Positions 26,901-41,900 of a stretch of 64,000 nucleotides of DNA are shown here, in pieces. Numbering within the stretch: the stretch's first letter is position 1; each line of letters opens with the position of its first letter. The notes under the pieces are model-generated. The model was not told where the DNA came from. It worked only from the letters and a program-made list of their open reading frames with translations, and did no database searches. Made by a program: the position numbers and the translations under genes. The stretch is from Cydia pomonella (lineage: Eukaryota > Arthropoda > Insecta > Lepidoptera > Tortricidae), in NCBI RefSeq assembly GCF_033807575.1, contig NC_084717.1, positions 12,897,692 to 12,961,691 of the forward strand, read 5' to 3'.

Positions 26901-29900
26901 GTCTTGGCAGTTCCCACGTATGCCGTAGTGATAAAGCTTTCTTAGGAGTATACTATGCGAGACGCAATCGAAGGCCTTGGACATATCCATGAAGATTGTT
27001 GTTATAGGTGTCCTATTGTCTCTAGATAACGTAATATCCTTGATTAGCTCATGTATAGCCAAAGTAGTGGATTTGCGTTTTCTAAATCCAAATTGGTTGG
27101 TGTTTAAAATTTCATGTCTGTCAAGAAAGTGTAGCAATCGTCTGTATATAACTTTTTCGTATATTTTAGACAATATTGGTATAATGGCAATAGGTCTATA
27201 GTTGTCACATATTTCCTTATCTCCTTTTTTAAATAAAGGCTTAATAATACTAACCTTAAGCCGATCCGGGAAGACGCCCTCAATCATAGATAAATGCCTA
27301 TAAACTATAGATATTTATATTTTAGATTAACCTACTTGAATCTAGTGTTCCTTCAATAAAATAGAAAGCTGCTTTAAAAATAATGTGTAAATCCAATTCA
27401 TAAAGCTAATACTAGCTAAAACTCTAAAAGGGCCAATAAACGAGCTTATCTTAGCAGCTAGAGTCTATGCGGAAAGAGAAGAGTCGTAGGATTTGAGGGC
27501 GTGCCAGTGCTATTTTATGTTTTTGTTATGCCGACAACACTGTCACGAAATTGTAGTACTACGCTAACGATCATGATACTTGAATCCCGTTATCTTGGCT
27601 TTTTTACACGGCTCACTAAAGGGAGCCTGGTGTCGGCTCGATAACCGAATCCTATGAATTAGCACAGGCACTGGTTTTCACGAAAGTGACTGCCATTTCA
27701 CCTTCTACCTAGAGGTTAAACTCAACTTTTGTTTTCATGTTCCAGGTACTAAAGTGACAATTCGATTGACAAAACTACTTAAACTAGCTAAGAATCTGCT
27801 CAATCCAATTGCTATTTTCGTACAAAACCAGATGAGAGTCCAATTTACAATTATCTAAGAACCAATCCAATAGTTATTTTAGCACATAATCGGATGGGTA
27901 AATTGGGTAGAAATTGGGCAATCGAACCATCAACTTTAGTATCTATGATATAAAACAGTGCAAGAGTAGGTATTTTTGGGATTCTCTTGGACTTCTTCGG
28001 TTCTCTCACGATATTTTACTTTGTCTCAAAGCTCCTGCTAAATACCTATGAATTAATATTTCGTAACGTAACTACGAGTATCAGCAACACCATTTCGGTG
28101 GACCTTGTGTCATTGCAATAATATTTACAAATATTTTTTATTACATTGTCTTAAAGTGTATTTTGAGTATTCTGATCGATTGAATACAAATATATCTAAC
28201 AAACGAACTTAAAAATAAATAAATGTGATAAATTCGACAGACTACGTTTACTCAATCCTGGCAATCATAAAATGGCAAAGTATCAAAACTATTTGTCAGT
28301 TACTTTAAGATAATGAATGGCCTGTATATTAATACATTTAGGGCAAACCTGGGCTATTCGGTGGTACTTGGTTATTCAGTGATAGCCAGTTTTATTGTCT
28401 TTTAGCCGAGTTGCCCTGTAATTTTATTGCTTAAAACGATGTCTAAGAAATAGCACGAATTTGGCTAATGTGGTGTAATATGGTTCCAAGTCATAAAATT
28501 ACCAGGTAACTTGGCCAAAAGACAATAAAACTGACTGTTACCGAATAACTATGTATCACCAAATAGCCAAGGTTTACCCTACAATACAGTATGAATATAC
28601 TTACCGATTTCGTGTCGGAGAATAATTATTAGGGGGTCTATTGAAGAGGTAATAATTTAATATTAAATACAATAGCATAAATACCCGTTATAGCGGAAAC
28701 ACGTTCTGTGTATTTCTTGTAAGTCGATAGTGAAGCTTTTAGCCGCTTTTTCCCGCCCGCTGACGAAACAAAATAGGTAATATTAAAATGTAATTTACTT
28801 TGTTGAACTGTGTACAATTTTATGCCGTTTCCATAATATTTTATACATAAATCTTGCTGATGTAAAAAAATCCTGATGCAGAGGCTGTCTATCGCTATTC
28901 AGCGTGGCAACGCGGCGAGCGTGATGGGCACCTTTGCGTCTGGGAGGGCTCGGGACGGGTTGTTTGATTAATTTTTGTATTTGTGGCTTTCTTTTTGTTT
29001 ACTAAAAAAATATGTAAAAAATAAAAATACACAATGACAAATAAACGACAGAAGTTTGTTTACTTTTTATTAGGCAGGTGTCTAAGGTTTGATTGCCATG
29101 TATAATTGATAATGTTACTTCCCATTTCTGCCACGATTCTTCTCTTTCCGCACAGACTCAAACGTTGGCAACCGCTGGTCTGCCTGGTCTTCTTTATCTT
29201 AATGTTCAGGTTTATTCATGTTATGAAGCCACCCCTAAGGCACCTCTTGTTAACTAAACCTAGACAAATACCTCGGAAAGAGGGGATTAAATTTGTGGCA
29301 TAAAGACACAAAATTGCCTATTAAAGAATGTTATCGCAATTATGTCACTACATTGCGACAAATTACACTTCTCGACACAATGAGCCCGGTTTGCCTGACT
29401 TTCTCGTCCCTTTTCAAAAAAATCTTAACTGTCAGCTGATGAGGAAAAAGCTAAATCTTTAAAACCACAGGATATTTTAAATATAAATATCAAGTTTCAA
29501 ATATTTCATTTTACCACGCAGTTCCGATTCACGGTGTCCAGCTTACCGTTGCCAAATAAGTTATATCATAACAGTTATTTCGTGACGTAAACAAACAGAG
29601 CAATAAGGACAAAAGGGAGTCGTTCGAAAAAGAATCCAGTAACTCAACGATGCTCCTCACGTCCTCCATTACACACGGGCCGTTTAGATTTTATTATTTC
29701 GTCGCAATTTGTACGAGGAACGATGACATCGAACATTATGGACCAGGAGAGTACGGTATTATTTCAAAACATTTGTAACCTTTGAAGAGTTACGAGATTG
29801 TATCTATTTTGTAATGTTTGTCAGTGTCATTTATGTTACTAATTAAATATTGGACTAATTACTGTACCCACTGGACGATTTTATGTTTAACTCATGTTAT

Positions 29901-32900
29901 AAGTACCCCATATGGCGGCAAATCATACGTTATACCTATATTATGCTAGAAACTTTAGTGGTGTAATATGTGTTTTGTCGTTGTAACTTATCAGAATGTA
30001 AAATGTGAGATTTTAGGATGATGTGTTTAACATCATTTTTTTTTTAAATCATAAATTGTATGTAGATTCTAAATGCCTGTCCATATATTTCTCAAGTATC
30101 GACGTGCTTTAATTTTTAACAGAATTCGCAACAATTTTCCCGTTTTCATAATTCAATAATAAATTAATTTACATGATTTCCATTTTCAGGATTTCCTCCG
30201 ATTTGCTCGTAAAATTTCATGTTCCAATTTCCAGCTGAGCCAATTTTGTAAATCAAGTAACGCCGTTGATCGAATGCTGGTTTGCTGGCTACGGAAACTT
30301 TTCAACCGAGACTTTTCTTATGCTTTATCTTGCTATGCAGAAAACATTAGAATCTTCTCAAATATTGCATGTTAGAAGTTAGAAATTCAAAAGTTTCAAA
30401 TATTTCATTGATTTTTAAAGAAGGTAATATACTCAGCATTGAAAAGTGAATGTTTTCATGACGAGTGATGGGGCGTTTGTAAATCAAAGATAACGATACT
30501 GATTTGAACTTTCACGATTTTTACACATTATTAAATTATAGAACGAGAAGTTTAATCGCGTATTAACTTCTAAATTTACCTCCGACGTTTCGAGGGCGAC
30601 ATTGTCCCCATGGTCTCGGAGAACAGTGGCTAAAGTTGACATCAACATCTTGTAGCCGCGTGAGATTTTCAAACTACCCGCACTTGGTTGGTTGGATGTA
30701 AATGTAGAATTTAATACGCGATTAAGTCCCGTTCTATAATTTAATAAAGACAACGATATTTACGTTACATTACAAATTTACATAGGTCACGCCACCCAAA
30801 TGAGTGTCCAGATGCAAATTGGATTGTTTTGTCACTAACATTGGCGTATATTGTGAAGTAAATACGACCATAAATGCGTCATTAATCTTGTGTCCTATAG
30901 CCGAATCAACAGTAGCCCTTTGTTATATTACACCCTCGTAATGGTACATTCAAGACGATGACATATCGTATATCCCATGCGCGACAAATAAGTAAAAAAT
31001 TTAATAAGCTTGAAAATTGTTTCATCAGGACCAAAGGACGAGATTTTATAAATTTGGAAAAATCTATAATGATGAATATTACAAGAAACTTTCATAGTTT
31101 GTTTTTTTCAAGGAATACTAAAAAAGAATGAGCACGGAAAAAAATACTTATTTATTTAAACTTTATTGCACACAATACAAAAATAATGTATAAATGGAGG
31201 ACTTAACGCCTAATGACATTCTCTACCAGTCAACCATCGGGTTAAACAGAGACATGTATAAATGGTGCAGAAAGAAGCACATATTTATTAGAACTATCGA
31301 AAACATCTGAAATACGATAAAAATACATATAAAATACACAAATAAAAATAAAAATTATATCATTCATATACTACTATAATATTATTTCATGCATAGTAGG
31401 TATCAATAATCGAATTTAAAAGCAATATATAATTATTATTTCAATAAAACAGTGATATATAACAAAAATAATTATGGACATATTTTGAAGCGTAAGCGTA
31501 AGAGACGCGTAAGCGTATCTTATAAGTGCGTGAACGAGAGCGCTACGAGCGCGAACAAATTCAAACAACTCCGCACACCAAGCGTTGTCGTAGCGTAGCG
31601 TATGAGATTTTTGTCATCATTACGATAGGCGTAGTGTAATACTGAAAACATAATATCTGACATAATCAAACAATAAAATATATTTTTCATCTACACTAAG
31701 ATTGTCGATAAATCTGCCGAAGACATCTGACGCCAGTGACACCATCATTTCAACCAATGAGATTTCAGTATTTCACTTATAAAACAATTACGCTAACGCG
31801 ACGCTTGGTGCCCAGAACTCCAAGCGTCTCGTACTTGTAACGTTTTAACGATAAGCTTAGTGTACTCTGAATGGTACGAGCCTTTACTTGAGCGGCGATA
31901 GACACTTATCAGCAATTGGGACGATCGAAATATATGTAAAGAAATATTTGGTCTAAAAGCTCCCACAGTTAGACCTCTGTATCGCGCCGTTCCATGTGCA
32001 ACCTGGCCTCGATTACCGCCGTCCCTGACACGGTACCGTTGTGCTATTGATGTTTGTGATAATACTTTTTCAGTGTCATGGCACTGTTGGCTCATATCTC
32101 ACTGTTTCGCCGTAAAAACAATTAAAAAAACATGCATCCGAAATGAGAACCTCTTAGTTTTGAAATATTAAAGTCGTATAAAAATATTAAAAATTTCCCC
32201 ACTTTTTCGCAACTTGGTTGTAAAGGTTGTCCAACGAATCTACGACATGACATGTCTTTTGAGGCGGATTAAACAAAAGGATCCCTTTTACGTCTAAAAC
32301 ACGTTTAAAATGACAAAGAGGCATTCAGACTGAAAGACGGGCTTTTAAGTTAATCTCTGGTAGGTACTTGACAACAAACGTAATCTTTTGTGTTATGGCG
32401 TAGTCTTGAGTTATAAGTTTAATCGACCGAAGATACGTTCCGATTTCAACATGTTTTAATGTTTGAAAATTGTTCGTAAAAGTTTTAACTGCCTTTACTA
32501 GCAGCGTTGATTTAATTAGGAAATTATTTCTGCCTGTAGGTTTCTGAAGCAGATCCTAGAAAATACTTTATTTTACACCGCCTGGTTAAAATACCCAACG
32601 TCAATTTTTTTTGCTTGAGAACCGAATTTTAAAATAGATCGAATTTGTTTTGAACCATTAAGTACTACTACAACGCATAAATTTTAATATTGTGCGCATA
32701 TCACTTTCGGCATAGTACCACTTCGAAACCAAGCGTCCACAGGCTATATTTGCCTGAACTTTTTTTGAGTTGCACCATCACAACAAAGGAGTGCGTGAAT
32801 TTTTATGGAGATGTTATAATTCTCTATTATTTAGTGATCTCTAGTATAGCACAATTATATAATGGTCCTTGCCGAACTTACGTTAAATAACTCGGGCTAG

Positions 32901-35900
32901 AGCTATGGAATTTACGGCGGAAAATCTATCCAATTATATCACTGTAATCACCTAACCACGGGTAATTTACCTATCGTGAACCATTGCCTTCGCTAGTTCG
33001 TCTATTTGCCTCTCTATTGCTCGAATACAAGAGTAACAGAGATGCAGATTAATGAAATAGCGATTTTCGATTTTTGTGGTGGGCAAACAACGTCACGACA
33101 GACAACGTGAGACGTTGTGTGTTACAAACACCGTTAAATAGATTAAGTACAAACTAGTGCGCCTAATATTCTTTGAAGTTTCCGATTATTATTAGTTTTC
33201 ATATAAGAATAATCGTAATATTATGTTATAGTATCTATATAATCGTCTGTTGTGTCACTTTCGCACTTTTATACCTACTTTTTGGTTGTGGAAGTTATGA
33301 TGATGATGATAGATGATTGATATATAAGCACAACCCTTATAAGCCCGCTAGATTTAATTCTGGAATATAATTCGCGTGTTGTTCAACCGCGTTTATTCTA
33401 AAAATTAAATGTTATTATTTCTTTGCGCATATCTGATACTTTGTCAATTGTATGTATTATAAAGAGCGAAAACAAATAAATATATCATTTGTAGTTTTAC
33501 ATGTATGTAAAATGTATAATTGTTGGTGCAATAAAGAATATTTACTTACTTACTTAAATAAACTAATAATTAGTTGTCTTGTTAATAACTCATTGTAAAT
33601 AACTTTATATGAGTTATTTATTTATTGTCAAATTCATCTTAGCAGTGAATGACTTAACTATTTTTACCCGATTACGGCGAAGCAAAAAAAAACCTAAAAG
33701 TCCGTTATCTCCGCCACTCCGTTAGTTGATAGCATATTTTTCCCGCAGACCGATTGAAATAATTTTGATATCTAAATTATGTCATTTTGTTATCATTCGC
33801 CCATGCATCTCACTTGCGCCAATACATGTACAGAACGAAATGCACGCGAAAATGATAATGACATCAATTCGGTACAAAAATGTACGTTCTTATTGGCCTC
33901 TCGGCATATATATTGTATAGTCGCGATCAGATATATCGGAGTCAATGTGCTCATAAATATCTGAACACGCCTCTATTGTCAAGCCATTAGTTTGCATGTT
34001 CAAATATTTTTGAATACCTCGGCCCTTTCGATATATCTGATGGCTTGGAGGATTTAACAACGGAGTCGCCTTTAAGAGCTTACCCCTCTGTCGAAAATCT
34101 CGGCCAATGGATTGTATGGACTGACGTTTATCTGACATCAATTGCCCCGCAAAAATCGACAAGGCGTCTCCAATTGTGAAATCCTCCAAGTTTGATGGCG
34201 AGTGTATCTAGCGAAAACGCTCCATAGCGACATAACGAGAATGTCTTATGTCATGAATGTCATGATTAGCGCAGAATGGGTGGCTTTGTCGGGGGCCGAT
34301 CGTAAAGTTCCTGTGTAATGTTTTGACGGTAGTCACTAAACAATAGACAGGTAGGTTTGGTTCGTTAATAGTCCGTAACTGTCCAGAAATAGGAGTCTCA
34401 TTGACTCATGGGAACGAGACAATAATTTTCATTATTCATGATATGCCTAGGAATTCCATGATCTGCCTGATTTTGCGATAAGCCGCCGACAGATATAGGC
34501 TGTTACAATACATTAAATATAACCAAGAGCAATGAATATAGATAAATTTGTATGGACATTTATATAGGAAATTGATTCATTTTCATTCCCCTTGAGTTAC
34601 GAAGATGCCTATCTCTTGACGAAGGCTCTGTTGGTATTAATAAAACTTGAATTAATCGAAGGACCCTATTATTGTTGGCCAACGTAACCTCTTCCCGCTT
34701 AAGTGATTATATTTAATAGCTTCTCAGGTTTACCTTTTTGTTTAAGCAATTTAATTATAAGGTCGGCTATTATGGCTATTTTGGTATACAAATTACGACC
34801 TTAAATAAAGTTATAATACATTGTATAATTTTTATCATTCCTATCTATTGCTATCCATTCTATTCCTATCTATTCTAGTGGTGCGATTGCATAACCGATA
34901 GTTTTTATTGTACCTATAGGTAGAATTGTAATATTCAAACAGAGAATCGTACTCTCATTATCATACATATCAGTGGAAACACGTCTACTGCTGGACATTG
35001 TCTTTCTTCAAACATTTCCACAACTTCCGGTCTACTATTCAATCAGTCTGGACCAGATCGGTAGTCTACCTTTTAGAGGCCCTTCTCCTGCTGCGTCCTA
35101 CCAACCTCGGGTTCGAAGTTGGGTTACAGACTTTTGAATTCACCCGTGACCGTATTATCAATTATAATCAAAAATTTGTAACTACTAGGGCGAAAAAAAA
35201 TGTAAGTCCATCGGGATTGTAACGTGCTAAGTTCAAGGTTCACTTCATATTCACTCATTGGGCTTGATAACTCAGGTAAATTGTTCTTAAGACCCTGCTG
35301 TCAGGAGACAATCCAATTGATCAAACATGAATACTTCAGTGCGCATTCTCAATATCACTCGGAAGGCAGATCGATTGGCACTGAATAAATAAGGCGTGTT
35401 TGTTTGTGTGCGACGTGAGGTTCCCCCATCATCCCGCAGTCACTTAACCACCATTAATTTACCATTTTTGGACGGCCATTTCCGGAAATATCCATTTGAT
35501 TAGAACTCAGGCTTAAAACTTTGCGCGCCGTGAAGCTACTATCAACATTAAGAACGTGATCAAAAGCGTTAAAAATAAAATTATTCATTAAAAGCGAAGG
35601 ATTTACCCTGTCCAGCCCTTTTAAAAATATATTGGAAATACTCGTCATAGAACCCGTGTGGTGTTTCCTCCCGCGGGTTTTGTAGAAGTCGACTGTGGGA
35701 TATAGGTTCAAGTGTGTTGTGGGCGATGGGATGGCAACCTGTCATAATGCAATATTACAATTTCGTCTTTTTATTCCATTAATTGCTACAAATTGCATTG
35801 AAACGAGTAGTTAAAAGTTAACCTGCTGCCTACCTTTGGCATAACATGCGTAAGTTTATTTATGTACGATCCGAGAAATCTGATGTTAGCGAAAAATTGA

Positions 35901-38900
35901 CTGACTTGGCTTTGACTTGGCGCAGCCAATTGTTACTGACGTGGGAAGATTATGATAATCAGCAAATTTTTCGTGAAAATCTGATTTGTCAATCATTCGA
36001 TGGGTACCTTTTCTCGAATCGTATTTTCCTGTATTTATTTATTCTGTTCGTGTAACTCTTTAGTATTTTACGTATTCATATGTATATCTAAATTGTTAAA
36101 TATTAATTTATTTTTTGCTCATACTAATTCACTTTGAACAGATATAAATAAATATTTTATGATTTTTAAACACTTTTTAAATTCAATCCATTTGAAAAAA
36201 GTCAAACTTAACTATGGAAATAAAAATAACCGATAATCGACAACGTGTACTAAATACCAAGAAATTCATACTCTTCACAGCACTTACCTATACGCTATTT
36301 TAATGCTTATATGTACTTTTGATTCTAATCATTAGCTGTGAGATCGATGTGCTGTGTCAAATGTCCCAGCTAGCTGTTCAATTCAGTAAACTCGTTTTTG
36401 TCGTTAACACTCTTGGTCCATGGAGCCCCAGTGCGCACAAGTTTTTTGGAGAAATCGCGAAACGTCTGGTTGACGTAACTGGTGACCGAAGAGCTGTCGG
36501 CTTCCTCGCACAACGTATCAGTATTGCGATACAACGAGGAAATGCCGCCAGCATCCTTGGTACAATGCCTCAAGGGCCTATTTTAGATATAAGCTTGTTA
36601 TTGTATTATATAGTATTAGTACTTTAGGTAACTCACGTTCCATAAAATCTTTTCTATTAATGTATTGTTTTTAAATTTGTTTTTTTTTTCCAAGGCATTG
36701 GATGGGGTTGTATTAGATGCATGTCAGGGGTTCGGGTATTATATCTTATAGCGACTATGCGAGTATACTAATCTATTGTCCAACGACACTTTTTAAACGC
36801 TTTTTTTTCTTATGTCAATTTCGTGACACTCTCTCTCTGCGAATCATAAAGTAAACTCGATTCACGAAGACTCTACGAGCTTGAACAATTTTGGTAGAAG
36901 GGATTGGGTAAATAGATTTCCGATTTGATTTAAGTGTTTGCGTGTGTACACAAAAATTCCTACTTTCACCATTAAAACAATACTTTCAATGGTGTTTCAA
37001 TTTTGCAATTCCTTTAAATTTATCAGCAGGCGGCAAAAGTGAGTTCGTTTATATTCGATTTAGTTTTTTTTTATTAAGAAGCCAAACAACTTTCTATTTG
37101 GCCCTAAGACAGTGTCGCTACAAACATCTTACATATGGCAATGACGTGCAAACGTCATGTATATAGTCGGTACAGTAGTGTGTATCAGCTTCATGTTGAT
37201 ATTTGTATTAATATCAGAACATCAGTTTTCAGAGAATTGAAACTTTGATCAAAATCTAATTCCAAATATTAAATATTGATTTTATTCTTCAGATGGAGGT
37301 CACGCCCATATAAATAATAAGTACCTACCTATTTTCTGTATCCCTCGTTTCTTTTATTTAATTTAAATAACTTTCTCGCCAAATCATAATATTGCAACGC
37401 TCCATCAGTATAGATATAGACCGTTTGTTTCTGCATTTCTTATACATATTTGATTCTCATACTGTGTATCAGTTTTCGCAAGTGCTCCCTGCTGCCTTTA
37501 AAACCAATGTCTTTTTGCAAAACGTTTTTAGTCATGGTACTTGTTTTCGCACGGCATAAAATTCATCAATTTTATACCGTATATATTAATTATCTTCTTA
37601 CGTGGAGTCTTATTTTGTACTGGTGGCAATGTCGATAAATATTTATTATTGCACAGCTACCTATACCTTAAATAAGAAAATAAAACCTATTCAGTTTAGT
37701 GTTCAAAATACCTGGAAGAGCTACTGGTCCATGAAGGAGCTAATGAAGGCCGACCTTCCAATGTCACTAAAGCGTCAACTCGTTGACATGTGTAGTCTGC
37801 ATGAGCTAACCTACGGTGCCCAAATATGGTCGCTCACCGAGAGTCAGAAGTCCAAATTGAAGGTTTGCCAGCGGACAATGGAGCGCAGCATTCTAGGTGT
37901 CACAAGGACCGATCGCATCCGAAACACTACATTGCGCTCCGAAACACGCATACGTGGTGGGTCACGTGGGACGTGGCAGGCCCAGACGGAGATGGCGGGA
38001 CGACTTCATCAGTAACTGGCCAGAAATAGCACAACAAATGGGAGTTGTGGCGATCAAGGGGAGAGGCGTTTTCACAGCAGTGGGATACTATAGGTATAAC
38101 GGCCTAACAAAAAAAAAGTTTAGCCCAACCAACTAACCAGTTAAATAAATATGTACAACCACATGACACTAAAATATCAGTACCGGTCATGTACCGGAAT
38201 GCTACGCGATTTTTTTTTCTTTTTTTGGTGTAAATATTTTATTGTATTCAAATTATTTTTTCTTGCATGTCTGGAAGTCTTTTTTGGCATTTTTGTGGTA
38301 AGTAAAATCGTTAACTGCAAAATATTTTCTTCTTGTTTACTTCGGTGACATTCGATGTCTTCCAACGTCTGTCGTCAAAATAGATTCATTGCCAGTAAAA
38401 TACGAAATAAAAAATACCTAGCTTTAATTGAATGATGCGATGATGATAATGATATGACCATGCGTACAAACAGAAAAGTTTTGAAACTGTAAATATTAAT
38501 ATGATATTTATTTAAGGGGATATCATTCCCTGTTCTATATTTTTGTCATTTTTTGATCTCACTTGATGGTCTCATCGGAAGATCAGCGCTGGAAGCCACC
38601 AGCAACATGCTGAGATGAGGTCATTTCGTGGCACTTTATTATTCCTTTGTTTTTGTTATATCATGTAATTTAATGTGTCTTGTTTGTGTCTACGAATAAA
38701 AATTATTCTATAATATTCTATTCTATTCATATATACATACCTTACAGACTAACATACATACTCGTACAATAATAAAAATCTTAAAATATAAATATCATTT
38801 TGACGACGCAGTTTTAACGCAGATGCAATTAAACTACAACGAGGTTTTATTGTAAACGTCTCTGCCTTGGTTAATTTTATTGCTTGTTTATGTAATTCAA

Positions 38901-41900
38901 AATAAATACCTACTTACTTTTTAAGAAAAACATGTAATTGTCATTACCTGATTTTTTTTAATTACTCTCAACCTTCATTCGATGTTCTTTTTCTGACTTT
39001 TTGACGAAAGCCACGAAATCCAATAACTTTGCCAACTCCCCGCTAACCACCGTCAGTGCCCGAACTTGCAATTTATTCGCAACCCAATTTAAACTTCACG
39101 TAATGATCGTAAAATATAAACTTGATTAACGTTCCACTCGCTCCATAGAATATTTAACTTCTGCCCTTTGTGAACCGCTTCTGCATTTTTTACGTATATA
39201 ATTTCGGCAGTTTTTTTTTTCAGTGTAAGTCTCAAAAGTAGTAGTATAGTAAGTCAACCTCCCGAAAGTAAAGAACAAGTATTAGAGCTTAAAATCTGGT
39301 CGCGAGTCGCGAGTCGCGACTTATATTAAGTATATCGCCTAAAACTGGCTCCAACTTAGTGGACTGTACTATCAAAATGGTAGTCATTGCTTTCCTAAAT
39401 GTTTTTTTACCAGTGGACAGGTATAGAAAACAAATAAAAATGTGAGAGTCAGAATGGCGGGTGTACCTAAATAAAATCAAATGAAAAGCATACCATATTT
39501 TTGTACCTAATTTGTACTATTTAGTACCTCCTTTAAAAAAAATTGTACCTCACGGTACATAAAGTTATCATCAAAAAACAGGTCACCCGCCATCCTGACA
39601 GTCAGAATGGCAGGTGTACTTTATTACGCTATGTTCCCGTGGTTATTGATAAAATCTATAAATGCAAAATTTTTGTACCTTTTTTGTACCTTCACATTCA
39701 ATTATAATATGAGCCATTTTATTTGTGGTTTCCAAGTTATACTCATTTTATATTTTGCTTGCTATTACAATTTTGCAGGCGTTATAATTTTTCACGTTAT
39801 CGATCTCATTTTTAAGAAAAAACGCTAAGGTACAATTATTTTAATTACGTCAGGATTTAGTACCTTTAATGTTTAATATGTTAAGTTCAAATAACTCAGA
39901 AAATCATGTCTTAGAAAAGAGCAGGCGCAATTTCAAAGAAATCTTCCTAAGAAAAATCATGCACTTAAATGTTCGTTTTTCACTCTCTAAGGAATAAGGG
40001 CTCTTAATCAAATAAAAGCCGCAAATTATGCGTGTTTGTCAGAATATTATTGTGATGAGTTTTAAACTTCTTTGGGGATATCGATGATGTCCTTACTTTG
40101 CTGAACAATGCAAAGTACCATATATATTTCTTCTATGACTACGACTAGTGGCTCTGTGAAATATATTCCTCGCGATAAGATCGATATACTTAAGCATGTA
40201 AAAACAAAAAGATACTTCGTTGAGTCATTTTCACAGCGTACTCACAATGGTCTTAAGAGCCATAGACTGTAGTGGCACTTAAGTCCGTTACGCTAATTAC
40301 CACCATATTGAACATTTTCCAAAAAACTAAACGACAGAAAAACATATATGTAGCTATTGAACCCGCTTACAAAATTTCACGAGAATCAGTTGAAAATTAT
40401 TTATTCTTCTTCTTCTTTGTCGTCGTACTCTTTGCCATGGTAAACTGGTAAACATGGTAAATCAGTGTCATGGTAAACCGCTGACATCAGGCGTACGATT
40501 TCTCGCCATTTTTCATTTCGTCATTTTTTTGTATTAGGTAGCATACTTATATAACGGAGATTTAGGATTCATGCTTAAGAGGCAACAGGAGTGGTCATTT
40601 CTCCGTACAAACGTACTCTACTGTTTCCTCCGTGGTTTTAGGAGCAAGAGCAATGATTTATTCAACAAAGTTTATTATTATTAATATCTGTGTAATATTT
40701 TTGTTTCTTAAGGCGCTAGTGCACTTCAAATACTCGCAAAACGGCCTAATTTCCTAGCCGCAAAGAGAAGGTATGACATCAATTAGCCTTAAAATCAAAA
40801 CAGTCCGACACGGCACAGATAATTTCAGTACCATTTAGATCTCAAAATTTCGTTACATTTGGTTAAGTTTTGGAGGAGGAAACAGTCGATCGTTTTTTGA
40901 GATTTTTACGCAGGTTTTTTCACTTAACCTGGCGTTGTTCTTAACGCACAAGTTTTAGGAGCCGCTTCCATTAGTGAGAAGGATATATTCGCCTAAAATA
41001 TTAAAAATCTTAGTTCCCGTATCCTCTTTACTCAATATAATATCGAGCATAAGGAGTTAAGGACCCTTTAGATATTGTACATCACAATTTAATTAAAGTC
41101 AAGGAAGCCGCCAGCTCTTCGGTCACCAGTTACGTCAACCAGACGTTTCGCGATTTCTCCAAAAAACTTGTGCGCGCTGGGACCCCATGGACCTAGAGTT
41201 TCAACGCCGAAGTTTTTTCGAAGAGCTGGCGGCTTCCTCGCACAACGTATCAGTATTGCGATACAACGAGGAAATGCCGCCAGCATCCTTGGTACAATGC
41301 CTCAAGGGCCTCTTTTAGATATAAGCTAGTTATAGTATTCATCTGTATATATCCATTATGTATATTGTTATTGTCAATAAATAGATTTATTATAAAAAAA
41401 AAAAAAAAAAAAAAATTAAAGTCAATAGTGTGAGGTTTGACTTAACCCATCACTAGAAAGTAGGCACCGATTTCTCATTCATATTTTGCAGAGCACGCGC
41501 GATAGAGCGAGCGTGAACTATAGTATTTTATTTTATTTTATTTAGGTACACCCGCCATATATAGGTTTTTCATTTGATTTTATTTAGGTACACCCGCCAT
41601 TCTGACTCTCACATAAAAATCTAAAGCTGTCATACAGATCAAAAGTGAACGAAGGCATAAAGAACTCGGTTTTCCTTTTTACATTAAATTTTCTTAAGAG
41701 GTAAGAAGATACTTAAAAATAACAGCTACTTTGTCCCTAAGTAGATTTTGTATAAAAAGGGAAATGGGGAAGACTATTAAGAGAAAACGGATCTGCGTAG
41801 GTATAATACTTAAGAGGAAAGAGGACGATCGATCCTCCATACAAACGTAGTCTTCATTTTCTTCCCTGAATATTGATATTATGGAAAATATTTTTACAGA

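Larger units (their letters stand above)
39441..41613. repeat. 47-bp perfect inverted repeats flanking about 2.2 kb
   Basis: TGTGAGAGTCAGAATGGCGG and the next 27 bases at 39441-39487 are repeated exactly, inverted, at 41567-41613. Both ends are flanked by TAAAAA on the outside, a possible target duplication. Inside lie a smaller 152-bp element with the same termini, another end fragment at 39600-39619, and the twin-primed LINE. It may be a larger DNA transposon or two nested copies. Confidence 0.6.

Noticed and set aside
30484..30753. 89-codon minus-strand frame as a gene
   Set aside because: It coincides with a MITE bounded by ATTAAATTATAGAACG inverted repeats.
36319..36627. Host gene encoding a 102-residue protein
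   Set aside because: The frame matches repeated LINE tails elsewhere in the window (SIAIQRGNAAS motif), so it is retrotransposon sequence.
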